Origin: Ilumatobacteraceae bacterium
GTDB lineage: Bacteria; Actinomycetota; Acidimicrobiia; Acidimicrobiales; Ilumatobacteraceae
Length of the DNA: 64,000 nt
Direction: 5' to 3'
NCBI GenBank assembly: GCA_033344875.1
Contig: JAWPMO010000001.1
Location: 558,001-622,000 of the forward strand
Position 1 is the stretch's first letter. Every line of letters begins with the position of its first letter. Shown here in pieces: positions 18,875 through 27,228 of the stretch. The notes beneath the pieces are model-generated. The model saw nothing but the letters and a program-made list of their open reading frames with translations. It made no database searches and was not told where the DNA came from. A program made the position numbers and the translations under genes.

Positions 18875-19192
18875 ATGACGATCCAGGAGATCACGGTCGA
18901 CGAGTTGGCCACCATCATCGAGCAGGGCGGTCGGGTGATCGACGTGCGCGAGCCGGCGGAGTTCGACGAGGCCCGCGTGCCCGGCGTGCAACCGGTGCCG
19001 CTCGGCACGGTTCCGCAGAACGTCGAGGCGTTCCGCGGCGACGGCACCACGTACGTCATCTGCCGATCCGGCGGACGGAGCATGCAGGCGTGCGAGTTCG
19101 TCGCCGCCCAGGGCGTCGACGTCGTCAACGTCGCGGGCGGCACGCTCGCGTGGATCGCATCCGGCCGCGACGTGGCGTCCGGTCCGGCGTGA
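18875..19192 (+). CDS. Single-domain rhodanese-like protein
   Basis: 105 residues from the ATG at 18875; an in-frame ATG 27 nt upstream lies before the -10 box and is rejected. It is one rhodanese domain: VIDVREPAEFDEARVPG, and the active-site loop VICRSGGRS with Cys63 able to carry a persulfide. The likely role is sulfur transfer. It overlaps the RNase D gene by 4 nt (GTGA). Confidence 0.85.
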   Translation: MTIQEITVDELATIIEQGGRVIDVREPAEFDEARVPGVQPVPLGTVPQNVEAFRGDGTTYVICRSGGRSMQACEFVAAQGVDVVNVAGGTLAWIASGRDVASGPA

Positions 19193-20349
19193 CCGTCTCA
19201 CACCCGCACCGCTGGGTCGATCAGCAGGACGAGCTCGAATCGATCGTCCTCGAACTGCTCGATCAGCCCCGCTACGCGATCGACACCGAGTTCCATCGGG
19301 AGCGGACGTACTATCCGGCGCTCGCCCTCGTCCAGATCGCCTGGCCCGACAACCTGGTGCTCATCGACCCGCTCGCGCTCGACATCACGGCACTGCGGCC
19401 GCTGTTCGAGTCCGACGTCGTCGCCGTGTTCCACGCCGCACAGCAGGATCTCGATGTGCTGACCCACGCCGTCGGTGCGGTGCCCGAACGCTTCTTCGAC
19501 ACCCAGATCGCCGGCGGTTTCGTCGGCTACGGCACGCCGTCGCTGGTCTCGCTCCTCAACGGCGAGATCGGTGTCAACCCGCCGAAGGGCGATCGCCTCA
19601 CCGACTGGCTCCGGCGGCCGCTCACCGAGGCACAACGCAACTACGCCGCGCTCGATGTGGCCTACCTGCTCGAGGTGCAAGACCGGCTCACGGCGCAGCT
19701 CGCGGAGCTCGGGCGGCTCGACTGGGTCACCCAGGCGTGTCAGGAACTCCGCGACCGTCCGGTCAGTGGCCAGCACCCCAACGATGCCTGGGCTCGGTTG
19801 AAAGACGTGCGGGGTCTGCGGCCCCGGCCGCGTGCGGTCGCCCAGGCCATCGCCGCATGGCGCGAGCGCACCGCGATGGAGCGCAACGTGCCCGTCCGTC
19901 AGGTCCTGCCCGACCTGGCGATCCTGGGGATCTCGCAGCGCCAGCCCAGCTCCGACAAGGAACTGTCCCAGGCGAGGGGGGTCGACGACCGCTTCAGTCG
20001 GGGCAAGGTCGCCGCTGCGATCCTCGAGGCGGTCCGGGTCGGCAAGGCGGCCGAACCGCCCGAAGCCCGAGGCGGCACCGACGACCTCGAACGCGACCTG
20101 CGGCCGGCGGTCACGCTGATCTCGGCGTGGGTGAGCCAGGTGGCCAAGACGGAGAAGATCGACACCTCGATGCTCGCGACCCGCGCCGATCTGGTGGCGT
20201 TCCTGTCCAACGACGAGTCGGCGCGCCTGCGGCACGGATGGCGCAACGAGATCCTCGGTGAGGGGATCGAACGCCTGGTCACCGGTCGCGCGGCGTTGAC
20301 GTTCGACCGCGGCGCGGGCCTGCGCCTCGTCGACGTCCCCGACGCCTGA
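19189..20349 (+). CDS. rnd: Ribonuclease D-like 3'-5' exonuclease with HRDC domain
   Basis: 386 residues from the GTG overlapping the rhodanese stop. The DEDDy exonuclease triad is visible: AIDTEFHRE (Asp32, Glu34), HAAQQDLDVL (Asp87 or 89), and NYAALDVAYLLEV (Tyr152, Asp156). An HRDC domain follows at about 200-280 (RPRAVAQAIAAWRERTAMERNVP), and a further C-terminal helical region completes the actinobacterial form. It trims tRNA or other RNA 3' ends. Confidence 0.9.
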   Translation: MTVSHPHRWVDQQDELESIVLELLDQPRYAIDTEFHRERTYYPALALVQIAWPDNLVLIDPLALDITALRPLFESDVVAVFHAAQQDLDVLTHAVGAVPERFFDTQIAGGFVGYGTPSLVSLLNGEIGVNPPKGDRLTDWLRRPLTEAQRNYAALDVAYLLEVQDRLTAQLAELGRLDWVTQACQELRDRPVSGQHPNDAWARLKDVRGLRPRPRAVAQAIAAWRERTAMERNVPVRQVLPDLAILGISQRQPSSDKELSQARGVDDRFSRGKVAAAILEAVRVGKAAEPPEARGGTDDLERDLRPAVTLISAWVSQVAKTEKIDTSMLATRADLVAFLSNDESARLRHGWRNEILGEGIERLVTGRAALTFDRGAGLRLVDVPDA

Positions 20350-20361
20350 GGTCCGCTCGGG

Positions 20362-21132
20362 TCAACGCGAGGCGGCACGAACGGCGCCGCGGACCTTGCG
20401 CCACAACGTGTCGAACACGGCGATCGGCTCGGCGGCCCGTGATCCGTACGAATGGATCGAGCGACGCTCGCCGACCGCCTGGTTGAACACGACGCGCTGC
20501 GGGACCTCGGGCGTCCAGATCGCGGGGCGACTGACGATCCGTGCCAGTTCGGCGATCCGGCGTTCGGCTTCGCGCGAGACGGCCGGCACCCGGTTGAGGA
20601 CGACGCCGGCGAGTTCGAGGTCGGGGTTGGTCGAGTCCCAGACGTCGTCGATCAGATCGGCGACGCCGCCGATGCCGCGGAGTCCCAACGCCGACGGTTC
20701 GACCACGATCAGCGCGTGACGGGACGCCGTGAGTGCGCTCCGGGTCAGGCTGCCGAGGGACGGTGGGCAATCGATCAGGACCGCTTCGTATCCGTCTTCC
20801 ACCCGCGCGAGCGCCTTGCGGAGCCGCTTCGAGGGTCCGGCCTCGAGTTCCTGCAACCCGGACGAGCTGGGGAGGACGTCCACGTGGTCCGACCAGGCGG
20901 AGGGTCGGATGATGTCGTCGATCCGGCGGGCCTTGTCGGCGAGCAGGTCGACCACCGTGGGAGCCTCGGCGTCCGGTTCGATCCCGAGCACCCAGGAGGT
21001 CGATGCCTGCGGGTCGAGATCGACCACGAGGACGCGGCGGCCGGCTGCTGCGGCGGCCGACGCCAGGCCCAGTGTGACGGTCGTCTTGCCGACACCACCC
21101 TTCTGATTGAGGATCGCGAGCGTTCTCAGCAT
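20362..21132 (-). CDS. Orphan ParA/Soj-family ATPase
   Basis: 256 residues. The deviant Walker A is KGGVGKTT (11-18); VVDLDPQAS is the A' motif and VLIDCPPSLG is Walker B. It matches chromosome or plasmid partition ATPases in core and length, but no parB, gidB or oriC-like region lies nearby. The C-terminal half carries an unusual RAIW-type segment and a basic end. It may position a cargo other than the origin. It is convergent to rnd and divergent from the small acidic protein. Confidence 0.85.
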   Translation of the reverse strand: MLRTLAILNQKGGVGKTTVTLGLASAAAAAGRRVLVVDLDPQASTSWVLGIEPDAEAPTVVDLLADKARRIDDIIRPSAWSDHVDVLPSSSGLQELEAGPSKRLRKALARVEDGYEAVLIDCPPSLGSLTRSALTASRHALIVVEPSALGLRGIGGVADLIDDVWDSTNPDLELAGVVLNRVPAVSREAERRIAELARIVSRPAIWTPEVPQRVVFNQAVGERRSIHSYGSRAAEPIAVFDTLWRKVRGAVRAASR

Positions 21133-21214
21133 GTCTGCATGCTGCCACGGACGCTGGGCCGGCGCACCGGCGAGTTCTGATGGGCAAGACTGCCGAAGCG
21201 GCGAGATGACCAGG

Positions 21215-21220
21215 TAGGGT
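21215..21220 (+). promoter_or_regulatory. -10 hexamer TAGGGT of the small acidic protein gene
   Basis: TAGGGT lies 40 nt before the GTG start at 21261; the predicted leader carries an AGGAG ribosome binding site. Confidence 0.4.
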
Positions 21221-21260
21221 GCACTGCACTGTCAACTCTCTCGCAAGTAGGAGCCCTGTC

Positions 21261-21443
21261 GTGAAGAAGGGTCGTCATCGTCGCTTCGAAGAAGCACGAA
21301 AGCTCAAGCAATCAGGCCCAGGGGCCTTTGACCTCGGTTTCGGAGATCGTTCGCGCGGCGACTCCGAAGACGACGATGAGTACGCTGCGCTCGCCGAGAA
21401 GTACGGCGTCACGTTCGAAGACGACGACGACTCCGACGACTGA
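21261..21443 (+). CDS. Small basic-acidic protein, possibly DUF3073-like
   Basis: 60 residues from the GTG at 21261, which has AGGAG 8 nt upstream. The N-terminus is strongly basic (KKGRHRRFEEARKLK) and the C-terminus strongly acidic (EDDDEYAALAEKYG...EDDDDSDD). This layout and the DEYA..AEKY stretch recall the actinobacterial DUF3073 proteins, but the match is weak. The function is unknown; a charged, disordered small protein able to bind nucleic acid is plausible. Confidence 0.6.
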   Translation: MKKGRHRRFEEARKLKQSGPGAFDLGFGDRSRGDSEDDDEYAALAEKYGVTFEDDDDSDD

Positions 21444-21482
21444 GTCCCATCCTGATCTCACGCGTCGGCGTGATCGATCGAC

Positions 21483-21968
21483 GTGAAGCGCCACCTCGCT
21501 CAACTGAACATCGGGCGCCTGCGCGCCCCGTCCGACGATCCGCTGGTCGCCGAGTTCATGGAAGCGCTCGATCCGGTCAACGAGCTCGCCGACCGGAGTC
21601 CCGGGTTCGTCTGGCGGTTCCAGACCGACGAGGGCAACGCCACGGCCGAACGCCCTTTCGACGACGAGGGGATCCTGGTGAACTTCTCGACGTGGGAGAG
21701 CATCGAGGCGCTCGCCGACTACGTCTACCGCAGCGAGCACGCCGTGTTCATGCGCCGGCGCCGCGAGTGGTTCGAGCGGTTCGACGGGGTCCATCAGGTC
21801 CTGTGGTGGGTTTCGGCAGGTCATCGACCGACGGCGGCCGAAGCGATCGAGCGGCTCGATCACCTGCGCGAGCACGGGCCGACGGCACACGCGTTCACCT
21901 TCCGCCATCGGTTCGCGCCCGATGTGCCGGTCGACGAGGTCGCCGACAGCGACACCCACCGATCGTGA
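21483..21968 (+). CDS. DUF3291 family protein
   Basis: 161 residues from the GTG at 21483. The pattern HLAQLNIGRLRAP at the start, ALDPVNELADRSPGFVWR, ILVNFSTWESIEALADYVY, and MRRRREWFERFD...LWWVSAGHRPT matches the DUF3291 family, a ferredoxin-like fold related to antibiotic-monooxygenase-type domains. The biochemical role is unknown. It is convergent with the Cys-rich protein gene, 4 bp apart. Confidence 0.8.
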   Translation: MKRHLAQLNIGRLRAPSDDPLVAEFMEALDPVNELADRSPGFVWRFQTDEGNATAERPFDDEGILVNFSTWESIEALADYVYRSEHAVFMRRRREWFERFDGVHQVLWWVSAGHRPTAAEAIERLDHLREHGPTAHAFTFRHRFAPDVPVDEVADSDTHRS

Positions 21969-21972
21969 CGAC

Positions 21973-22716
21973 TCAGGTGCGCAGCGTCGGGTGGGGGAGC
22001 GGCACCCACTCGGGGCGCTCCAACTGTTCGAGCATCAGGTCGTAGATCGGCGCTCCGACCAGCTCGATGATCTCGTCGCGCGAGGTGATGTACACCGGGT
22101 CGGCGCCGACGAATGCCTCGGGTGCCTCGGTGCACCACCAGTGGAACTCGTCGCCACCCTCGCCCCAGTCACGTCGCTTCCACTCGCGGAGGCGCGACGT
22201 GACGTGGCCGTTGTCGTCGGTGGTGTGCTCGAGGCGGATCGGCACCTGCCAGCAGACGTTCGGCTTCCAGTCGAGCGGCCGTTCGCCGGCCTCGAGCGCT
22301 GCGATGTGCAGGGCGCACCCGGTGCCGCCCTCGAACCCCGGACGATTCAGGAAGATGCAGGCGTCGTCGACCAGTCGGGTCACGGTCGGCGGTTCGTCGT
22401 CGCTGTCCGGGTCGGGGTCGCCGGCCCGAAGGAAGCCGCCCTTGAGTGCCTTGGCGTGGAACTGCATGTGCCTCGGCTCGATCTTGACGAACGCCGTCAC
22501 GACCGTCTGGACGTCGTCGTCGTCGACGAAGTGGGCGCCGTAGCTGCAGCAGCCCTGCGACATCTCCTCGGCGGGGGCGTCGAGCACGCCCTGGCACCCC
22601 TCGCCGAAGATGCACTTGTGGTTCGAACGGAGGTAGGTCGCATCGAACATCCACGTCCGCTGTTCGGCGGGATCCTCGAACGAGATCCATTCGTGCACGG
22701 AATCGGCGTCGGCCAC
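21973..22716 (-). CDS. Conserved cysteine-rich protein, possible metal binder
   Basis: 247 residues from the GTG at 22716, just after a TACCCT hexamer; the longer open frame upstream has no such support. The N-terminal core WISFEDPAEQRTWMFDATYL leads to C35-x5-C41-QG and GCCSYGAHF (C56, C57, H62), with later cysteines in ACIFLNRPG, TGCALH, NVCWQVP and WWCTEAP. The CC and spaced Cys/His pattern recalls YkgJ-type zinc or Fe-S binders, but I cannot assign the family. The sequence is well ordered and clearly coding. The DHA2 pump gene lies upstream on the same strand, but this gene has its own promoter. Confidence 0.7.
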   Translation of the reverse strand: MADADSVHEWISFEDPAEQRTWMFDATYLRSNHKCIFGEGCQGVLDAPAEEMSQGCCSYGAHFVDDDDVQTVVTAFVKIEPRHMQFHAKALKGGFLRAGDPDPDSDDEPPTVTRLVDDACIFLNRPGFEGGTGCALHIAALEAGERPLDWKPNVCWQVPIRLEHTTDDNGHVTSRLREWKRRDWGEGGDEFHWWCTEAPEAFVGADPVYITSRDEIIELVGAPIYDLMLEQLERPEWVPLPHPTLRT

Positions 22717-22724
22717 GGCGCCGC

Positions 22725-22730
22725 AGGGTA
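22725..22730 (-). promoter_or_regulatory. -10 hexamer TACCCT of the Cys-rich protein gene
   Basis: Minus-strand TACCCT ends 8 nt before the GTG at 22716. Confidence 0.45.
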
Positions 22731-22756
22731 CCCGCGAATCGTGGCCGCCGGCCCGC

Positions 22757-24340
22757 TCAGACGACAGCAGGTTCGCGGACCTCGTCGGGCTCGGTCGCGG
22801 TCTCGCGGACGGGTCCACGAACGACGAGGTACGCGAGGGCTACGGCGGCCAGGCCGACGCCCACCCACATCGACTGGACCCAGCCGTCGACGAACGCGTG
22901 CTGGGCCGCTTCGATGATCGCCGGGGCACGATCGCCGGCCTCGGCGGCGACGGCGAACGCGCTGCCGATGCCCTCGCCGGCCGGCTCCACGAGCTCGGGT
23001 GGGAGCCCTTCGAGCGCCGGCTCGATCGCGCTGGCGTATCCGGAGCTGAGGATCGACCCGAGCAGGGCGACCCCGACGGCACCGCCGACCTCGCGGGAGG
23101 TGTCGTTGAGCGCCGATGCGACGCCCTGCTTCTCGGCGGGAAGGGTCTCGGTGATCGCCGCGGTCGAGGGCGTCATCGTGAGGCCCATGCCGAGTCCGAT
23201 GATCACGAGGCCGGGCAGCACCGACATGTAGCCGCCTTCGACCGATGCCCGGAGTGCGAGGGTGACGAGCCCGGTCATGAAGATCGCGACGCCGAGCATC
23301 ATCGTGTTGTTGCTGCCGATCCGTTGCGCCACCTTCGGGGCGACCGTCGACATCGGCATCATCATCGCGGCCATCGGCAGGAGGCCGACCGCCGAGCGCA
23401 GCGCCGACCAGCCGATGACGGCCTGGAAGTACGGGAACAGCACGAGGAAGATGCCGAACATGACGGCGAACACGATCACGAGCGTCACCGAGCCGGCAGC
23501 CAAACCACGGTTGCGGAACACGGAGATGTCGAGCAGCGGGTCGGCGTGGCGGCGCTCCCAGATGACGAACGCCACCAGCGCGATGACGCCGGCGACGATG
23601 CCGGCGACCGCGATCGGGTCGGACCAACCGCGCTCGGGGCCCTCGTGGATGCCGAGCACCAGTCCACCGATGGCGACGGCGGACAGGACCGATCCGAGCG
23701 TGTCGAACGGGTGCTCGCTGTCTTCGCTGGAGTTCGGGACGAACCGGATCGCCATCACGGCCGAGACGGCGACCAGGACCACCGGGAGCGCGAACAGCCA
23801 GCGCCAGGTGACCACGTCGACCATGAACGAGGAGACGAACAGGCCGATGATGCCGCCGCTGCCGGCGAATCCGGCCCAGATGCCGATCGCCTGGGCACGG
23901 TCCTCCTCGGGGAAACTGGACGTGATCACCGACAGGGTGACCGGCATGACCATGGCGGCTCCCATGCCGGCCACGACGCGAGCGCCGATCATGAACGCGG
24001 TCGTCGTCGCGATGCCGGCGCCGATGCTGGCCAGGCCGAACAGCGCGAGCCCGACGAGGAGCACCGGCTTGCGGCCCCAGCGGTCGCCGATCGCGCCGAT
24101 CGGCATCAGGAGTGCCGCCAGCGCGATCGTGTAGGCGTTGATGATCCAGAGGATCGCGTTCTGCGAGGCGCCGAGGTCGATCGCCAGGTCTTGCTGGGCG
24201 ACGTTGAGGCCCGAGACCGACGCGATCACGGCGATCAGGGCCGTGCACATGGCGATCAGGATGTTGCGTTGGGCACGCTTGTCGGTGGTGACGACGTCGG
24301 TGTCGTGCAGCTCGTGCTGCTGGGCGGGGGGTGTAGTCAC
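22757..24340 (-). CDS. DHA2-family (14-helix) MFS drug efflux transporter
   Basis: 527 residues from the GTG at 24340, which has GGAGG 5 nt upstream. About 14 hydrophobic helices. Motif A is GAIGDRWGRKPVLLVGL, with ARVVAGMGAAMVMPVTLSVI typical of motif C of proton-drug antiporters; SALNDTSREVGGAVGVALLGSI matches EmrB/QacA-type pumps. Expected role: proton-driven export of toxic compounds. It is divergent from a TetR regulator across a 112-bp region with a likely operator. Confidence 0.88.
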   Translation of the reverse strand: MTTPPAQQHELHDTDVVTTDKRAQRNILIAMCTALIAVIASVSGLNVAQQDLAIDLGASQNAILWIINAYTIALAALLMPIGAIGDRWGRKPVLLVGLALFGLASIGAGIATTTAFMIGARVVAGMGAAMVMPVTLSVITSSFPEEDRAQAIGIWAGFAGSGGIIGLFVSSFMVDVVTWRWLFALPVVLVAVSAVMAIRFVPNSSEDSEHPFDTLGSVLSAVAIGGLVLGIHEGPERGWSDPIAVAGIVAGVIALVAFVIWERRHADPLLDISVFRNRGLAAGSVTLVIVFAVMFGIFLVLFPYFQAVIGWSALRSAVGLLPMAAMMMPMSTVAPKVAQRIGSNNTMMLGVAIFMTGLVTLALRASVEGGYMSVLPGLVIIGLGMGLTMTPSTAAITETLPAEKQGVASALNDTSREVGGAVGVALLGSILSSGYASAIEPALEGLPPELVEPAGEGIGSAFAVAAEAGDRAPAIIEAAQHAFVDGWVQSMWVGVGLAAVALAYLVVRGPVRETATEPDEVREPAVV

Positions 24341-24394
24341 GGATGCCTCCGGGCGATCGATGGGATGATGGGTGGACGAGCGCCGGATGACGCA

Positions 24395-24400
24395 ACAGTA
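24395..24400 (-). promoter_or_regulatory. -10 hexamer TACTGT of the DHA2 pump gene
   Basis: Minus-strand TACTGT. The putative TetR operator lies just upstream, where the -35 element would be. Confidence 0.35.
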
Positions 24401-24404
24401 GAAC

Positions 24405-24430
24405 GAAACGGTATCGTAGCGAAGTATCGG
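24405..24430. promoter_or_regulatory. Putative TetR operator with the tetR -10 box
   Basis: The segment holds AACGGTATCGTA, a 12-bp imperfect palindrome (8 of 12 positions symmetric), and a direct GTATCG repeat at 24411 and 24424. TATCGT (24412-24417) is a candidate -10 of tetR, so binding here would block both divergent promoters. Confidence 0.4.
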
Positions 24431-24452
24431 AATCGAGCAGAGAGGGGGCAGT

Positions 24453-25091
24453 GTGACAACGAACACATCATCGAGAACGAACGACGGCGAGACGTCCGGT
24501 GAGGCCCCGCGGGGCGACGAGTGCGGCGCGGTCGACCCGCGGGTGGTTCGCAGCCGACGGCTCGTGCTCGCTGCCGCCACCGAACTCCTGGTCGAGTCCG
24601 GGCCGCGGGCCGTGACGGTCGATGCCGTGTCCGAGCGGTCGGGTGTCGCGAAGTCGACGATGTACCGACACTGGGACTCTCGCACCGCGTTGCTCGTCGA
24701 CGTGATGTCGTCGAACGTGCCCGACGTCGCGGTACCCGACCCCGGCCTCGGCTTCGCCGAGGCGCTGCGCTCGCTTGTCCGCGACGTGGCGGCCACCCTG
24801 GGGACGCCCGAGTGGGCGAGGCTCCTGCCGGCGCTCCTGTCGCTGCAACAGCACATGCCCGAACTCCGGCAATTGGCCGAGACCGACCACGAGCGGAAGA
24901 TGGGTGCCTTGAAGCGGGTGCTCGACCTCGGCGGCGCCGAGGGGGTGCTCCCCGGAGACATCGACGCATCGCTCGTCGCGACGGTCGTGATCGGACCGGT
25001 CATGTTCGCTGTCCTCACGGGCCGACTCGACGAGATCGACGCGGTCGCCGACTATGCGGTCGACCGGTTCCTCGCGTCGTACCGCGCCTGA
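24453..25091 (+). CDS. TetR-family transcriptional regulator
   Basis: 212 residues, GTG start with a GAGAGGGGG ribosome binding site. The helix-turn-helix occupies about 35-80: VLAAATELLVESGPRAVTVDAVSERSGVAKSTMYRHWDSR. The C-terminal ligand domain resembles the TetR_C_11 type. It is divergent from a DHA2 pump and probably represses it until an inducer binds. Confidence 0.88.
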   Translation: MTTNTSSRTNDGETSGEAPRGDECGAVDPRVVRSRRLVLAAATELLVESGPRAVTVDAVSERSGVAKSTMYRHWDSRTALLVDVMSSNVPDVAVPDPGLGFAEALRSLVRDVAATLGTPEWARLLPALLSLQQHMPELRQLAETDHERKMGALKRVLDLGGAEGVLPGDIDASLVATVVIGPVMFAVLTGRLDEIDAVADYAVDRFLASYRA

Positions 25092-25112
25092 TCCGGGCGG
25101 CTGCCCGGTCGC

Positions 25113-25118
25113 TACGTT
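25113..25118 (+). promoter_or_regulatory. -10 hexamer TACGTT of the S9 peptidase gene
   Basis: TACGTT ends 6 nt before the ATG at 25125; leaderless type. Confidence 0.45.
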
Positions 25119-25124
25119 GTCCGG

Positions 25125-27164
25125 ATGCGCCCCGAACACCTCGACCTGCTCCACGCCGTCGGCCGACCGAGCCTGACCCCTGACGGAGCGATGGCGGTCG
25201 TCCCCGTCACCCGCCCCGATCTCGGCGACGACGAGTACCGCGGTGGGCTGTGGGTCGTGCCGATCCGTGGCGGTGCGGCTCGACGGCTGACGAACGGCGA
25301 CCGCGATCTGGCGCCGGCGGTCAGCCCCGACGGCACCACGGTCGCGTTCGTGCGGAGCTCGGCCGGCGGGGCGCCGCAGATCCACGTCGTGCGGATCGAC
25401 GGCGGCGAGCCGATGTGCCTGACCGATCAGCCGATCGGTGCCGGTACCCCCACGTGGAGCCCCGACGGGCGTCGGCTGGCGTGGAGCGCTCGCGTCGCCG
25501 AACCGGGCCGCTACGGGACCGAGGACGCCGACGGCAAGGCGCCGGATCCGGGCGCCGAACCTCCCCGACTCGTGCGCGAGTTCGCGTACCGCAGCGACGG
25601 GCTCGGCTACACCCGTGACCGCCGCCAACATCTGTTCGTCCTCGACGTGCCCGACCTCGGCGGTGGCCCGGGCGACTCTGAGCCGACGTTGCCCGTCGAG
25701 GCCCGCCAGGTGACCGACGGCGACGTCGACGACACCAACCCGGTCTGGAGCCCGGACGGGACCCGGCTCGCATTCCTCTCGGCCCGTCACCCGACGCGCG
25801 AGTCCGACCTGCGCTCGTCGGTGTACCTGGTCGACGTCGACGGTGCCGACGGGTCCGACGCGGCGCTGCCCGCTCCGACCATGGTGGTCGACGGTGACCT
25901 CTCCGTGGGCGGGGCACAGTGGTTGCCCGACGGTCGACTCGTGCTGCTCGCGACCGACATGGGTCCGACCGGACGCGATTTCGTCGGCCGCCCGACCCAG
26001 CTGTTCGTCACCGAGACGGTGGTCGGCGGGAGCGGCCCGGTCGCGGTTCGGGCGCTGACCGGCGACGTCGAGTTCGACCTCGCGGGCGGCACCGACGCCC
26101 TCGTCGTCGTCGGCGACCGCGTCATCGTCCGCGACCTGCATCGCGGATCGGATCGTGTGCTGGCGGTGGCCGCCGACGGATCGGCCGCGGACCGACCGCA
26201 GATCCTGCTCGACCGATCCGTGGTCGTGTCGGGCCTGGCCGCCGGCGCCGACGACACGATCGTCGTCGCGGCCTCGGACGAGTCACGCGTCGGCGACCTG
26301 GCGCTCCTGACCGATGGCGAACTGCGGTGGCTCACCGACGTGAGCGAACGGCTCCGGGCCGACGGCGGGCTGGTGCCCGTGATCGACGTCGAGGCCCCGA
26401 CGCCCCAGGGAGGAGTGGTGCACGGCTGGGCGCTGCTGCCCGACCCGACCGAGTACGGCGACGGGCCACACCCCGTCCTGCTGGTCATCCACGGTGGGCC
26501 GTTCGCCCAGTTCGTCGGGTCGTTCTTCGACGAGGCGCAGGTGTACGCGGGCGCCGGGTACGCGGTGCTGATGTGCAACCCGCGCGGCTCGGCCGGCTAC
26601 GGACTCGACCACGGCAGGGCGATCCGGCATGCGATGGGCACCGTCGACGCCGATGACGTGCTGACCTTCCTCGAACACGCTCTCGGCCGCGACGAACTCC
26701 CGCTCGACGCCGATCGGGTCGGGGTGATGGGCGGCTCCTACGGCGGTTACATGACCGCACTGCTGACGACCCGGACCGACCGGTTCGCCGCCGCGATCGT
26801 GGAGCGTGGCTACCTCGACGCCGACTCGTTCGTCGGATCGTCCGACATCGGCTGGTTCTTCCCGGGGGAGTACCACGGCTCCCCGGAGGCGGCGGTCGCG
26901 CAGAGTCCGATGGGGCAGGTCGCACGGGTCACCACCCCGACGCTGGTGATCCATTCCGAGGCCGACTGGCGCACGCCGGTCGAGCAGGGTCAGCGGTGGT
27001 TCACCGCACTGAAGATGCAGGGCGTCCACACCGAGCTGTTGCTGTTCCCCGGCGAGGGGCACGAGTTGAGCCGGAGCGGCCGGCCGCGACATCGCCGGGC
27101 GCGGTTCGAGCACGTCCTGCGATGGTGGTCGGAGCATCTGCCGGTCGCCGCGGCGACCGACTGA
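25125..27164 (+). CDS. S9 family (prolyl oligopeptidase-type) serine peptidase
   Basis: 679 residues. The N-terminal 400 residues form a WD40/TolB-like propeller with repeated 'SPDG' turns (APAVSPDGTTVAF, TPTWSPDGRRLAW, NPVWSPDGTRLAF). The C-terminal alpha/beta hydrolase domain holds the triad Ser538 in GGSYGGYM, Asp614 in SEADWRTP and His646 in GEGHEL. It resembles acylaminoacyl-peptidases and dipeptidyl peptidases. No signal peptide, so it is cytoplasmic and likely finishes peptide breakdown. Confidence 0.9.
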   Translation: MRPEHLDLLHAVGRPSLTPDGAMAVVPVTRPDLGDDEYRGGLWVVPIRGGAARRLTNGDRDLAPAVSPDGTTVAFVRSSAGGAPQIHVVRIDGGEPMCLTDQPIGAGTPTWSPDGRRLAWSARVAEPGRYGTEDADGKAPDPGAEPPRLVREFAYRSDGLGYTRDRRQHLFVLDVPDLGGGPGDSEPTLPVEARQVTDGDVDDTNPVWSPDGTRLAFLSARHPTRESDLRSSVYLVDVDGADGSDAALPAPTMVVDGDLSVGGAQWLPDGRLVLLATDMGPTGRDFVGRPTQLFVTETVVGGSGPVAVRALTGDVEFDLAGGTDALVVVGDRVIVRDLHRGSDRVLAVAADGSAADRPQILLDRSVVVSGLAAGADDTIVVAASDESRVGDLALLTDGELRWLTDVSERLRADGGLVPVIDVEAPTPQGGVVHGWALLPDPTEYGDGPHPVLLVIHGGPFAQFVGSFFDEAQVYAGAGYAVLMCNPRGSAGYGLDHGRAIRHAMGTVDADDVLTFLEHALGRDELPLDADRVGVMGGSYGGYMTALLTTRTDRFAAAIVERGYLDADSFVGSSDIGWFFPGEYHGSPEAAVAQSPMGQVARVTTPTLVIHSEADWRTPVEQGQRWFTALKMQGVHTELLLFPGEGHELSRSGRPRHRRARFEHVLRWWSEHLPVAAATD

Positions 27165-27213
27165 AACGCCGGGCGGCGACGATTCCCCACCGTGGCGGCG
27201 GCGGTCGCCTCGG

Positions 27214-27219
27214 TAGGCT
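27214..27219 (+). promoter_or_regulatory. -10 hexamer TAGGCT of alaS
   Basis: TAGGCT ends 9 nt before the alaS ATG; no Shine-Dalgarno is present. Confidence 0.5.
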
Positions 27220-27228
27220 GTCCGGACT

